Positions 41,156-49,704 of a stretch of 64,000 nucleotides of DNA are shown piece after piece. Below the pieces are notes generated by a model. It had not been told where the DNA came from. It made no database searches and was given only the letters and a program-made list of their open reading frames with translations. The stretch is taken from assembly GCF_009617595.1 (NCBI RefSeq), contig NZ_WIXK01000009.1:52628-116627 (forward strand). The letters run 5' to 3'. The position numbers were made by a program, and so were the translations under genes. Source of the stretch: Tritonibacter aquimaris (GTDB lineage: Bacteria > Pseudomonadota > Alphaproteobacteria > Rhodobacterales > Rhodobacteraceae). Position 1 is the stretch's first letter. Every line of letters begins with the position of its first letter.

Positions 41156-42171
41156 TCCGCGCTCAGCTTTTTGATTTCGCTCAGCAGCATGTCATAGGCG
41201 GCCTGCCCATCCACACCGGCTTCGGTCGCCAGGTCGATATTGGCCTGGATGACCGGAGCAAATTTCGCTTTCAGACCTTCGACTTCGGCAGGGGTTGCCT
41301 GATGAATGCCCAGCGTTTCTTCCAGAACGGCCCGGCCTGCTGCGTCAGCCTTGTTCCACATCTGCCCGGCCCGTGCCGCCAGCGCTTCACCCAACAAGGG
41401 TTCAATCAAGGCCCGGTCGGCCTCGGGGATGGCGTTCCATTTGGCTTCGTTCATCACCACCATAAAAGCGGTGTTGTAAATGCCGCCCTCGGCGACAAAC
41501 GCGTTGGAAACCAGATCATTCAAGCGGAAGAAATTCACGGTCTCCCAGGGAAGGAAGATCCCATCCGCCACTTTCTGGCTCAGCAGCTCATAAGATTTCG
41601 AGGCCGGACCTTCCACCGGAACCGCGCCCATCAGCTGGGCCAGGTCGTGGGCCACCACCGAACCGGTGCGCACCTTTTGACCTGCGATATCCTCAACCGT
41701 GTTGATTTTCGACGATGAGAAGATATGCCCCGGACCATGGGTGTGGACCGCCAGCACTTTGACGCCTGCGTATTCACCGGCATCGGCCAGCATTGCCTCG
41801 TGAACGCGATGATAGGCCACCGAGGTGGCAACCGCGTCATCGCCCAAGAATGGCATTTCTGCGATGGCGGAGGTTTTGAACCGACCGGGGCTATAGCCCT
41901 GCACAGTGTAGCCAATATCGACAACGCCGTTTTTCACCAGATCATAGGTTGCTGGCGGCGGGCCAAGCGGGGCGGGCAGAACGTTCACTGTCACCCGGCC
42001 TTCGGTCACTTTGGCAATGTCTTCAGCCAGCGGCAGAATAAAATCAGAGACCTGCGGATGCGACGGTGGCAGCCAGCTGTTGAGGGTGAGCACCGTCTGC
42101 GCATGGGCTGCGGTTGTCGAGATGACGGTCGACAGTACCGCGCCTCCGATGAAGGAAAGAATTTTGTCCAT
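41152..42171 (-). CDS. TRAP transporter substrate-binding protein (DctP family)
   Basis: A 339-residue periplasmic protein with a signal peptide ending AHA-QTVLTLNSWLPPSHPQ. The TRAP arginine that contacts the ligand carboxylate is in the AGQKVRTGSV region, followed by a VEGPASKSYELLSQKVADG block. The family binds carboxylates. Position directly after the iacG-like gene, in the same operon, suggests that the ligand is the auxin or a related aryl acid. That pairing is inferred; TRAP transporters for auxin are not something I can cite as established. Confidence 0.92.
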   Translation of the reverse strand: MDKILSFIGGAVLSTVISTTAAHAQTVLTLNSWLPPSHPQVSDFILPLAEDIAKVTEGRVTVNVLPAPLGPPPATYDLVKNGVVDIGYTVQGYSPGRFKTSAIAEMPFLGDDAVATSVAYHRVHEAMLADAGEYAGVKVLAVHTHGPGHIFSSSKINTVEDIAGQKVRTGSVVAHDLAQLMGAVPVEGPASKSYELLSQKVADGIFLPWETVNFFRLNDLVSNAFVAEGGIYNTAFMVVMNEAKWNAIPEADRALIEPLLGEALAARAGQMWNKADAAGRAVLEETLGIHQATPAEVEGLKAKFAPVIQANIDLATEAGVDGQAAYDMLLSEIKKLSAE

Positions 42172-42298
42172 TTTGCGTTTCCCTGTAGTTGGGTTTCAAT
42201 GTGGCCGTCCCTTCTGCTGAGGGTGCTGACCGTGGTATCCGGGTTCGTGCCGGTTGTGGTTGCCAGCTCCCCAAATGCAGGGCGCCGGATGTTTCGAT

Positions 42299-42793
42299 CT
42301 AATTGGCCATAAGTCTATGATAATCGCGACTAAAATAGACCAGCCCTCGATCAATTTTTTCCGCCAGGCTGACCGCTTTGACTTCGCAGAACATGACCGA
42401 ATGCGATCCCTGTTCGATGACCGAGCCGATACGGCAGTCAAAGGACACATTGGCGTCCACCAGAACCGGAGAGCCGGTTTCAAGGGTTTTCCAGGTCCCA
42501 AAGGAGAAGCGATCAACTCCTTCGACGTAACGTGCGAAATGACCCGACAATTCTTGGTGGCCAGCGGTCAGAACGTTGACGCAAAGCACACCGTTTTGCA
42601 GGAATTTGTCATGTACAAACGAATTGCGGTTCACACAGATCAACAAGGTGGGCGGCGCATCCGTGACCGAGCAGACAGCAGAGGCAACCAGACCATGGCG
42701 CCCTGCTTCCCCATCTGATGTAATCAGGTTCACTGCCGCACCCATCCGGCTCATGCCTTCGCGGAAATCCGTCTGTTTTTGCGATAGATCCAT
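42299..42793 (-). CDS. iacG: Flavin reductase domain protein, IacG-like
   Basis: A 164-residue HpaC/DIM6-type flavin reductase: GAAVNLITSDGEAGRHGLVASAVCSVTDAPPTLLICV is the FMN-binding start of the family, and VNVLTAGHQELSGHFA follows. It supplies reduced flavin to a partner monooxygenase, here the acyl-CoA-dehydrogenase-like gene at 46684. In known iac clusters IacG has this size and role. Lies 12 bp after the reductase gene, and about 130 bp of non-coding sequence separates it from dctP. Order and size both fit. Confidence 0.88.
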   Translation of the reverse strand: MDLSQKQTDFREGMSRMGAAVNLITSDGEAGRHGLVASAVCSVTDAPPTLLICVNRNSFVHDKFLQNGVLCVNVLTAGHQELSGHFARYVEGVDRFSFGTWKTLETGSPVLVDANVSFDCRIGSVIEQGSHSVMFCEVKAVSLAEKIDRGLVYFSRDYHRLMAN

Positions 42794-42805
42794 GATTTTC
42801 TCCTC

Positions 42806-43762
42806 CTAGATGTCCAAAACCAGCTTGCCGCGACCGCGCGAGCAGCAGGCGCAGATCTGATCTCCGTCTTCGCGTTCGTCATCCGTCAGAAACTGGTCGC
42901 GGTGCTCAATCTCGCCGTCCAGAACATCGGTGATGCAGGTGCCACAGACGCCTTCTTCGCATTTCACCTCGATCTTGATGCCTTCTTTGGCCAGCGCCTT
43001 TGCGATGGTGTCATTGGCTCCAACGGTGACGGTTATGCCACTGGCGGCGCATTCGACCTCAAAACTGTCACCAGTCAGATCGACATCGGCCGAAAAATAT
43101 TCACGGTGCACGTTTGGAGTGGCGTGGCCCGCGGATTCAGCGGTTTCGATTACCCAATCCATGAACCCCTGCGGCCCACAGACATAAAGATGCGTGTCTG
43201 CATCCGCGCCGGGCAGGTCGCGGGACAAATCCAGCCGTTGCTCTGGGGCCTGGTCATCAAAGTGAAAGACGACGTTTTCCGCAAACGGGGCTGCGGCCAG
43301 CTCATCGGCAAACGCGGTGACATCCTGGGATCGTGTGCAATAGTGCAGCACGAAATCCTTGCCAAGCGCATGCAGGCGTTTGGCCATGGCGATCATCGGC
43401 GTCACCCCGATGCCGCCGCCCAAAAGCACAGAGAACGCTGCGTCCTCGGCCAGGGGGAAATGGTTGCGCGGCCCCTCGATGTCAAAGGTTGCGCCGGGGA
43501 CGGCCAAACGGTGCACAGCAGTTGATCCACCTTTGGAATTCGGGTCCTTCAGGACACCGATTTCATAAAAGCCGGTTTCTGCGGGATCCGAACACAGCGA
43601 ATACTGCCGCCACATGTCGACATCCGGCAGATAGATGTCCAGATGCGCGCCGGCGGTAAATTCCGGAAGGGCCTCCCCCGCCGGGGCCGCCAGGCGAATA
43701 CGGGCGATGTCGCCGCGATCGTCATGACGGTCCTGGACTGTAAGTGTTTGCTTTTGTGACAT
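42806..43762 (-). CDS. iacF: Ferredoxin reductase of a Rieske oxygenase (VanB type), IacF-like
   Basis: A 318-residue FNR-type reductase: FMN/FAD domain with RQYSLCSDP, NAD region VLLGGGIGVTPMIAMAKRL and CGPQGFMDWVIE, then a C-terminal plant-type 2Fe-2S domain (CEEGVCGTC plus a downstream CACC). It passes electrons from NADH to the Rieske oxygenase encoded by the iacCD-like genes. The start at 43762 is preferred to one 12 bases earlier because GTGAGG then lies at proper spacing. Overlaps the SDR end in the ribosome-site region. Size equals known IacF. Confidence 0.9.
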   Translation of the reverse strand: MSQKQTLTVQDRHDDRGDIARIRLAAPAGEALPEFTAGAHLDIYLPDVDMWRQYSLCSDPAETGFYEIGVLKDPNSKGGSTAVHRLAVPGATFDIEGPRNHFPLAEDAAFSVLLGGGIGVTPMIAMAKRLHALGKDFVLHYCTRSQDVTAFADELAAAPFAENVVFHFDDQAPEQRLDLSRDLPGADADTHLYVCGPQGFMDWVIETAESAGHATPNVHREYFSADVDLTGDSFEVECAASGITVTVGANDTIAKALAKEGIKIEVKCEEGVCGTCITDVLDGEIEHRDQFLTDDEREDGDQICACCSRGRGKLVLDI

Positions 43763-43770
43763 TTTGAACC

Positions 43771-44532
43771 TCACCGCATATAGATGCCGCCATTGACGTC
43801 CCAGCAGGCGCCATTGGCAAAGGCTGCTTTGGCCGAGGCCAGCATCACGACCATGTCAGCCACGAATTTCGGATCACCCAATTTGCCGACCGGGATATTG
43901 GCCTCAGCCGCCTTCAGATTGTCACCCAGAACCTCCCGCACCAACGGCGTGTCCATAGGACCGGGCGCGATGGCGTTGCAGGTCACTCCAAACGGTGCCA
44001 ATTCCCGGGCAAAGATCTTGGTCAAGGTCAGGATCGCGCCTTTGGAGGCGGCATAATGCGCACCGGTTGCGGTGCCGCCGTTCTGCCCTGCGATCGAGGC
44101 CAGGTTGATCAGACGACCATAGCCCTGGTCCTTGAAATGTTTGCCAAAAACCTGACATCCCGTGAAACAGCCACCGGCATTGGTGGCCAGGATTGCATTA
44201 AAATCCTCGGGGGAAATCTCCAACACCGGCTGGACCGCGGTGCGGGCGGCATTGTTGACCAGAACCTCAACCGAGCCATAACGCTCGATACATTGATCCA
44301 GCACATAACGCCAATCATCGGGCTTGTTGACATCCAGAGTGGCCACCATGGCGGTTTCGCCCGCAAGGTCCAGGTCAGAGGCCAAAGTGGCGGCCTCTTC
44401 CCCGGGGGTCACATCGGTGATGATGACCCGGTAACCGTCGCGGTGTAGCGCCCGGCACACACCGGCACCAAAGCCACGCGCGCCACCGGTCACAACCGCG
44501 GTCTGGATCTTTTCTGGCAGCGGGGCCGCCAT
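43771..44532 (-). CDS. iacE: Short-chain dehydrogenase, IacE-like
   Basis: A 253-residue SDR: VVTGGARGFGAGVCRALHRDG, LVNNAARTAV, NLASIAGQNGGTATGAHYAASKGA (serine, tyrosine, lysine triad) and the DVNGGIYMR tail. In iac clusters IacE acts early on the hydroxylated indole acetate; by family it could also be a cis-diol dehydrogenase of the BenD kind. Start and stop overlap its neighbours by one to four bases, so it belongs to the tight operon block C-D-E-F. Confidence 0.88.
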   Translation of the reverse strand: MAAPLPEKIQTAVVTGGARGFGAGVCRALHRDGYRVIITDVTPGEEAATLASDLDLAGETAMVATLDVNKPDDWRYVLDQCIERYGSVEVLVNNAARTAVQPVLEISPEDFNAILATNAGGCFTGCQVFGKHFKDQGYGRLINLASIAGQNGGTATGAHYAASKGAILTLTKIFARELAPFGVTCNAIAPGPMDTPLVREVLGDNLKAAEANIPVGKLGDPKFVADMVVMLASAKAAFANGACWDVNGGIYMR

Positions 44533-45023
44533 CAGAACAAGTAGCTGAACGAGTTCAGCATCCCATCAGAATTCAGCAATTTGACGATTTTCCCATCCAG
44601 CTGAAAGCCAGCGTCGGTTTTGATCAGCGTATAGGACGCATCGGCGGCCCATTGGCGTTGGCGGCCAAATTTATCTTCGATCAAATGTTCGGCCGCGCGC
44701 ACCTTGATCACATCGCCTTCGGCGCTGTCGATCACTATGCGGCTGATGGTGCGAATGGTTTTGGCCGGCGGGGCCGAGGAGATCGAAAACCCGGCCTGAA
44801 AGCGGCCAATCCGGTCACGGCGCATTCTGGCATTGTCATAACACAGGTTCAGCTGGTTGGCGTAATCGGTCTCATCTCCGATTGGCATGATGTAAAGACC
44901 AGTGTCGGTCCACAGATCCAGCCAGGCGTCGTAATCCTTGCGGTCCAGCATGTCGGCTTCTTGCCACAGGAATTCCGTCACATCCATCAGCAGGTCAGCG
45001 GTGATTTTGCTCATCTCAGTCAT
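44532..45023 (-). CDS. iacD: Rieske oxygenase small (beta) subunit, IacD-like
   Basis: A 163-residue protein of the ring-hydroxylating dioxygenase beta family (SnoaL-like cone fold): FLWQEADMLDRKDYDAWLDLW, IMPIGDETDYANQLNLCYDN, RMRRDRIGRFQAG. It has a structural role in the alpha3-beta3 oxygenase. Overlaps the alpha-subunit gene by 8 bp and the SDR by 3 bp. Length equals known IacD. Confidence 0.9.
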   Translation of the reverse strand: MTEMSKITADLLMDVTEFLWQEADMLDRKDYDAWLDLWTDTGLYIMPIGDETDYANQLNLCYDNARMRRDRIGRFQAGFSISSAPPAKTIRTISRIVIDSAEGDVIKVRAAEHLIEDKFGRQRQWAADASYTLIKTDAGFQLDGKIVKLLNSDGMLNSFSYLF

Positions 45024-46293
45024 TGGACATCATCCGTTTCCACATTTCATAGGCCGCCCGCATGCCGGTTTCGGCGCTGATATGGCCGCGCGGGCCCATG
45101 ACGCCGGGTTCTTCGTCGACCAGACCGCGGTTGACCAAGATCGGTAGTTCTTCGCCGCCTTTAGTGCCGCGCTGCACGCGTTCCCACACCTCGGCATCAT
45201 CCGGCGAGCCAAATCCCATCGGCCCCTGGAAATGTTCGTGCAGGCGCAGGCGTTCCTGGTTGGCTGCCACGGGGCCTCCATCCATGCCCAATGCGATGTG
45301 GCGGATGTCGGTTTTTTCAACAGACACCGGTGTCAGCACCCGCAGGAAGGCCAGCGAGAAAGACACGTTGGGGAACAGATTGAGGTTAAAGCCAGCACCG
45401 CCAACCGCTTTGACGATCTTGCGGGTTTGATGCTCGTCATAGCCTTCGGCGCGGATTTCTTCGGCCAGCGCTTCAAATCGGGCTTCAACCGGCTCATCCA
45501 ACCCATCGTCCAGATCCTCGCGTTCGGGGATCATCATCATCACCGAATGGCCGTTGCCCAGGTCTTCGACCCAGCCGCGCCCCTTGTCGAGGAAATCGAA
45601 CATCTCCTCGGTGGCTTCGTCCAGGGTCTGCATGAAGGATTTGTGCACAATCGGAAAGTGGTAGGCGTCGGTGGTGTTTTCCAGCTGTACCTTCCAGTTC
45701 ATCGGGACCGAGAACTGATGCTCACCAATGGCTTTGACCGGGAAACCGCCGCCCTGTTTCATGAACAGATCGATATAGCGGCAGACCTCGGGGCCGAGGA
45801 AATCAACCAGCGGTTCTTGATCCTCGTTGAAGGTGGCAAACACCATCCCGTTGTAGGATTCGGTGCGCAGCTTCAACAGCCCGTGCTGGGTCTTGTCAAA
45901 ATCATCGCCGTATTGCTCGGGGTAGGGCAGCGCGCGCAGCGAACCGTCCAAACCATAGCCCCAGCCGTGATAGGGGCATTGAAACGAGGAGGTCTTGCCC
46001 TTTTTCACTTCGCAAACCGTGGCGGCGCGGTGACGGCAGCGGTTGACCATACAGTGGATCTTGCCCTTGCGGTCGCGCACCACGATGACCGGCTCCAGGC
46101 CAACCTGGGACAGGCGGAACGAGCCTTTTTCCGGGAACTCGCTTTCGTGGGCGACCCAGACCCAGGTGTTCTTGAAGATCTTTTCCATCTCTTCTTTGAA
46201 CAGGTCGGGGTCTTCATACATTTCGGTCGCGACTTTTGCGTCCTTGGAATATAGGGCGTCGAGGTCGCTGAATTTCGGATGATCTAAGGACAT
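45016..46293 (-). CDS. iacC: Rieske oxygenase large (alpha) subunit, IacC-like
   Basis: A 425-residue ring-hydroxylating oxygenase. Rieske 2Fe-2S ligands are in VNRCRHRAATVC (CxH) and FQCPYHGWGYGLDG (CxxH). The catalytic iron site is in NTTDAYHFPIVHKSFMQ (two histidines), with the bridging aspartate nearby. It belongs to the benzoate/anthranilate-type group by overall layout. In characterised iac systems IacCD with IacF converts the indole-derived intermediate towards catechol. Tightly packed between iacB- and iacD-like genes. Family certain; substrate inferred from operon match. Confidence 0.92.
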   Translation of the reverse strand: MSLDHPKFSDLDALYSKDAKVATEMYEDPDLFKEEMEKIFKNTWVWVAHESEFPEKGSFRLSQVGLEPVIVVRDRKGKIHCMVNRCRHRAATVCEVKKGKTSSFQCPYHGWGYGLDGSLRALPYPEQYGDDFDKTQHGLLKLRTESYNGMVFATFNEDQEPLVDFLGPEVCRYIDLFMKQGGGFPVKAIGEHQFSVPMNWKVQLENTTDAYHFPIVHKSFMQTLDEATEEMFDFLDKGRGWVEDLGNGHSVMMMIPEREDLDDGLDEPVEARFEALAEEIRAEGYDEHQTRKIVKAVGGAGFNLNLFPNVSFSLAFLRVLTPVSVEKTDIRHIALGMDGGPVAANQERLRLHEHFQGPMGFGSPDDAEVWERVQRGTKGGEELPILVNRGLVDEEPGVMGPRGHISAETGMRAAYEMWKRMMSND

Positions 46294-46297
46294 GGCG

Positions 46298-46669
46298 TTA
46301 CTTCCGAAAGTTTTGAGGAATTTCCAGCGCGCGACCCATGCGCGCTTCGACGGTCATATATTTCCACAGGCGGTCATTGCCTTCGCCCACGGTGATGGTG
46401 CGCAACAGGTTGCACGCGGCCTGAACGGCGTCGCGATTGGGGAAATCGGCCATGATATACCAGGTGTAGGGAAAGCCCTGCGTGGCACCAACCATAGTTT
46501 GGTCGTCATCAAAGGTTCCAACGATTTCAACGCCTTCCATCTCGTTGATGGAAACCATCAGTTCCTGCGTTGCGGTCCAGACCGGGCCGATCTGGTCAAA
46601 CGGCAGGCTGAAAAACGTCGGATGGTTGTTAAAGCACAGCAAGGTGCGAATAGGGGTCTGTTGGGTCAT
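46298..46669 (-). CDS. iacB: Small protein of the auxin operon, IacB-like
   Basis: A 123-residue protein with LPFDQIGPVWTATQELMVSI and WYIMADFPNRDAVQAACNLL, suggesting a ferredoxin-like alpha/beta (dimeric barrel) fold as in small EthD-type or Dabb proteins. It stands exactly where iacB lies in known clusters, between the monooxygenase and the Rieske alpha subunit. Its function there is not firmly known to me. Start at 46669 chosen because the longer frame reads back into the iacA-like gene; a purine-rich AGAGAGAAAAG serves as ribosome site. Confidence 0.75.
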   Translation of the reverse strand: MTQQTPIRTLLCFNNHPTFFSLPFDQIGPVWTATQELMVSINEMEGVEIVGTFDDDQTMVGATQGFPYTWYIMADFPNRDAVQAACNLLRTITVGEGNDRLWKYMTVEARMGRALEIPQNFRK

Positions 46670-46683
46670 TTTTCTTTTCTCTC

Positions 46684-47823
46684 TTATGGGTAGCCGGGCA
46701 TCGTGGGTTCGTCGAACATGGCGGCTCCGGCGCCCGTCCATGTGCCCTCGGACAAGAAGGCGTGTTGCGCGACGGCGGCGGCATCGATCATGAACCGGCC
46801 CAATGGGTGTCCTGTGTTCAGGGCTGTGGATCCACCCAATGCAAAGGCAATCCGGGCGGCCTCGGCCCCGTCTTTTGCTGCTTTGGAGGCCACAAGACGC
46901 AGCTGAATATGGGTTTCGCGGCTGACGTTTGCGTTATGGGCCAGCTCCTCATAGGCGGCTTCGATCGTGTCATAAAACAGCGCTTGCGCCCCCTGATAGA
47001 TCCCGCGCGCCTTGGCGTATTCCGATTGCAGATAGGGGCGTGCACCAGGTTTTGGTGCGCCGGTTACCGATTGGCGCGCGCCGGTTTCATAGATGAAATC
47101 CAGGGCCGCGCGGGCCGCGCCCAAGGCCACAACCGCCAGTACCTGCGACGCCAGCGCCATTGACGGGTAGCGGAAGATGCGATCATCCATCGTCGGTTTG
47201 GCACCACGTACAAATGTCCACTCGCGCGGCACCACCACCTTGTCGATTTTGATGTCATGCGATCCTGTGGCGCGCAGGCCAACCGTGTTCCAGGTGTCGA
47301 CAACTTCGATCTTGTCGCGGGGCATGATGGCAATCAGCGGCAGTTTGGTTTCCTGGTCTTCGACCTTGATCCCGGCACCGGCCAGATCGGCCCCCATAAT
47401 GCCTGAGCCCCAGGGCCATTGGCCGCTGACCTCATAGCCGCCGTCGACGGTCTTGGCGGGCTGCGGCGGGAACATAGCCCCGGCAAACACTGTGTCCGGG
47501 TTCGATTTGAAAATCGTCTCATACGTTTCCGGCGGCAGGGTGCTGAGATAAGTGGCAGATACGCCAAAGCTGGCCACCCAACCGGCGGATGGATCTGCGG
47601 CAGAAATATCCTCGATCAGCCGGCAAAACGCCGCTGGGCTAATGTTGTCGCCGCCAAAGCGGGTTGGGACAAAGGCCCGATAGACGCCCAGTTTTTTGAA
47701 TTGGTCCACGACATCCTGTGGGATGTGTCGCAGGTCGCTGAATTCCTGGGCACGGGCGCGAATATCTTTCAGCACTTCGTCTTTGTTGAGCGGCGTTTCA
47801 GCCAGCGCGACCTCGGCGGTCAT
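46684..47823 (-). CDS. iacA: Flavin-dependent monooxygenase of the acyl-CoA dehydrogenase fold, IacA-like
   Basis: A 379-residue protein. N-terminal LKDIRARAQEFSDLRHIPQD and VPTRFGGDNISPAAFCRLIE; middle beta domain with YEVSGQWPWGSGIMGAD and WNTVGLRATGSHDIKIDKV; C-terminal acyl-CoA-dehydrogenase type-2 helices with AFALGGSTALNTGHPLGR. This is the group-D monooxygenase layout (HpaB/DszC-like) needing reduced flavin from the IacG-like partner. IacA is known to carry out the first oxidation of indole-3-acetate. Start at 47823 follows AGGAGGA; it overlaps the amidase stop by 4 bp. Confidence 0.9.
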   Translation of the reverse strand: MTAEVALAETPLNKDEVLKDIRARAQEFSDLRHIPQDVVDQFKKLGVYRAFVPTRFGGDNISPAAFCRLIEDISAADPSAGWVASFGVSATYLSTLPPETYETIFKSNPDTVFAGAMFPPQPAKTVDGGYEVSGQWPWGSGIMGADLAGAGIKVEDQETKLPLIAIMPRDKIEVVDTWNTVGLRATGSHDIKIDKVVVPREWTFVRGAKPTMDDRIFRYPSMALASQVLAVVALGAARAALDFIYETGARQSVTGAPKPGARPYLQSEYAKARGIYQGAQALFYDTIEAAYEELAHNANVSRETHIQLRLVASKAAKDGAEAARIAFALGGSTALNTGHPLGRFMIDAAAVAQHAFLSEGTWTGAGAAMFDEPTMPGYP

Positions 47824-49001
47824 TGGTCTTCCTCCTGTTGAAATGCGGGTAATGTCGCGGCCATCCATTCGGCGATCGCGCATAGGTGTTCATCAGCGCC
47901 CTTGCGCCCCACCAGTTGGATCCCCGCGGGCAGGCCCGTGCGGGGTTGCGCAATTGGCATAACCAGGGCGGGGTGCCCGCTCAGGTTAAAGGGGCGCAAC
48001 AGGCGGGTCAGGGGCAGGATTGCGGCCGGGTCTTTGGCCTGGTCCCAGGTTGGTGGTGCCACCGGAAGGGCCGGGGTGATCAGGGCATCATATTGGTCTA
48101 GGGCCGCATCGACCTCGGTGGTGAACCGAGCGCGGATGTCTTCGGCCTGGGCGATTGCCTGTTGCGAAACCTCGCAGGCGGCGGTCAGGCGTTGTTTGAT
48201 ATCCGCCCCCAGGGGCGCGTCCTGGTCCAGCAAATACCCAAAGGCCACCGCGGTTTCATGGGCAATAATTGTCATGCCCGCATCAAAGGCGGCGTCGAGG
48301 CTGGGTAAGGTCAGATAGGCCGCATTTGGCAGCCCTTCCATCAGCGCATAAATCAATTCATCCCCCAGGGCGGGATCCACTTTTGATTTGATCCGCGCCA
48401 GGCGCGGGGCGGTGGGCAGGGTTTTTGTGGTGAAACTGGGATCAATCGCGGCCATCCCGCGGCTCAGCATCGGGGCGCTGCGGGCAAAGACGCCGACGCA
48501 ATCCAATGAGCTGTAGGCCGGGGTGCATCCGGCGCGGCTGACCCGGCCAAAACTGGGTTTAATCCCATAGATTCCGCAGCAGATTGCGGGCTGGCGGACG
48601 GAGCCACCGGTGTCGGTGCCCAGAGCAAAATCACATTGGCCTGCCGCCACCGCCACTGCGGATCCAGAGGAGGACCCACCGGGAATACGATCCGGCCAGC
48701 GGGGATTTACCGGGGTTCCAAAGGTGACATTGGCACCGGTCATGCCAAAGGCCAGCTCGTGCATATTCGTCTTGCCCACAATGTGGCAGCCCGCATCCAA
48801 CAACGCCGCGACCACATCCGCATGGTCATTGGCCGGAGCGTTGCCAGCCAGGGCTGCGGAACCGCAGGTGGTAATTTCCCCTTTAATATCAATGCAATCC
48901 TTGACCATGACGGTCAGGCCGTCTGCACCTAGATCAAGGTGGCGCGTCACGGCGCGATTGTCCTGTTTGGCTACGGTCATAGGGTCCCTGTGGCGTGGCA
49001 T
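47820..49001 (-). CDS. iacH: Amidase-signature hydrolase, IacH-like
   Basis: A 393-residue amidase with the Ser-cisSer-Lys triad: K34 (VMVKDCIDIKG), cis-serine in GGSSSGSAVAVAAGQ and nucleophile serine in TDTGGSVRQPA. Size and operon place match IacH of auxin clusters, where it probably hydrolyses an amide formed when the indole ring is opened or, alternatively, releases auxin from amide conjugates. First gene of the 11-gene minus-strand unit; two GTGAAAA-type elements lie 57 to 122 bases upstream. An alternative start 21 bases further in (48980) is also possible. Confidence 0.88.
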   Translation of the reverse strand: MPRHRDPMTVAKQDNRAVTRHLDLGADGLTVMVKDCIDIKGEITTCGSAALAGNAPANDHADVVAALLDAGCHIVGKTNMHELAFGMTGANVTFGTPVNPRWPDRIPGGSSSGSAVAVAAGQCDFALGTDTGGSVRQPAICCGIYGIKPSFGRVSRAGCTPAYSSLDCVGVFARSAPMLSRGMAAIDPSFTTKTLPTAPRLARIKSKVDPALGDELIYALMEGLPNAAYLTLPSLDAAFDAGMTIIAHETAVAFGYLLDQDAPLGADIKQRLTAACEVSQQAIAQAEDIRARFTTEVDAALDQYDALITPALPVAPPTWDQAKDPAAILPLTRLLRPFNLSGHPALVMPIAQPRTGLPAGIQLVGRKGADEHLCAIAEWMAATLPAFQQEEDQ

Positions 49002-49057
49002 TTTGTCCTGTTACAGTAATATTCCCGTTCTAAATTCGATTGGTCAAGAAAATTCAC

Positions 49058-49070
49058 GTGAAAAATACAC
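49058..49070 (+). promoter_or_regulatory. GTGAAAAnTnACG-type element upstream of the iac-like operon
   Basis: GTGAAAAATACAC, preceded by the palindrome TTCACGTGAA (49053-49062). It is 57 bp upstream of the iacH-like start. Confidence 0.5.
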
Positions 49071-49106
49071 TTTTAGTTCAAAATCACCTTTGTTCGTGTC
49101 ATAAAT

Positions 49107-49123
49107 GTGAAAATTACCGTAAC
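49107..49123 (+). promoter_or_regulatory. GTGAAAAnTnACG-type element upstream of iacI-like gene
   Basis: GTGAAAATTACCGTAAC, with inner dyad TTAC-C-GTAA, 18 bp before the iacI-like ATG. One base shorter than the 30104 and 31599 copies. Confidence 0.55.
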
Positions 49124-49140
49124 TAAGGAGGGCAAAGCCT

Positions 49141-49704
49141 ATGTCGGAACCTACAATTCAAGCGCTGCAACAGAGAATCGCTGTGCTGGAGGCCGAGGCG
49201 GAAGTGCGTCGAATCCAGTCGCGCTACATGTACCTGTGTGACACGCCGAACCCGGAATATGGCTGTGCGGATGATGCGGCGCGGATTGATCGCATTATGG
49301 AACTCTTTGCACCCGAGGCCGTTTGGGAAGGTGTGGGGGAGTATTACGACAACCAATTTGGTCGCGCCGAAGGGTGGGATGCTGTTAAAAAACACTTCCA
49401 GGGGTTCTGGGGCGGCAAAACCGATCCGGCCTTGATCCTGAATTGCCATTACCTGACCTCGGAACAGATCCGCGTGGATGCAGATGCCACCACCGCCGAA
49501 GGCAATTGGGTGCATATGCAGCCTTGGCTGTTTTCTGATGGCCGGGCGCTGCTGCGGTCTTCGCGTCTGTTCAACAAATTTCGCAAATGCGAGGATGGGG
49601 TGTGGCGGTTCACACAGAACCGGACCGAGAATGTTTTTGTGGCTCCCCTGCCAGCAACCTGGGCATCGGATTACCCGTCAAAATCGGTTTTGATGCGGCC
49701 CTAA
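49141..49704 (+). CDS. iacI: NTF2/SnoaL-like protein, IacI-like
   Basis: A 187-residue protein with an N-terminal helix rich in glutamate (ALQQRIAVLEAEAEVRRIQ) followed by a SnoaL_4/NTF2-like cone: IDRIMELFAPEAVWEGVGEYY, WDAVKKHFQGFW, LNCHYLTSEQIRVDAD. IacI in known auxin clusters is a small protein of this superfamily with a role that is not well defined. It is divergent from the iacH-like gene across a 139-bp promoter gap with two repeated elements. TAAGGAGG is a perfect ribosome site. Could be a hydrolase/isomerase subunit or a chaperone-like partner. Confidence 0.82.
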   Translation: MSEPTIQALQQRIAVLEAEAEVRRIQSRYMYLCDTPNPEYGCADDAARIDRIMELFAPEAVWEGVGEYYDNQFGRAEGWDAVKKHFQGFWGGKTDPALILNCHYLTSEQIRVDADATTAEGNWVHMQPWLFSDGRALLRSSRLFNKFRKCEDGVWRFTQNRTENVFVAPLPATWASDYPSKSVLMRP

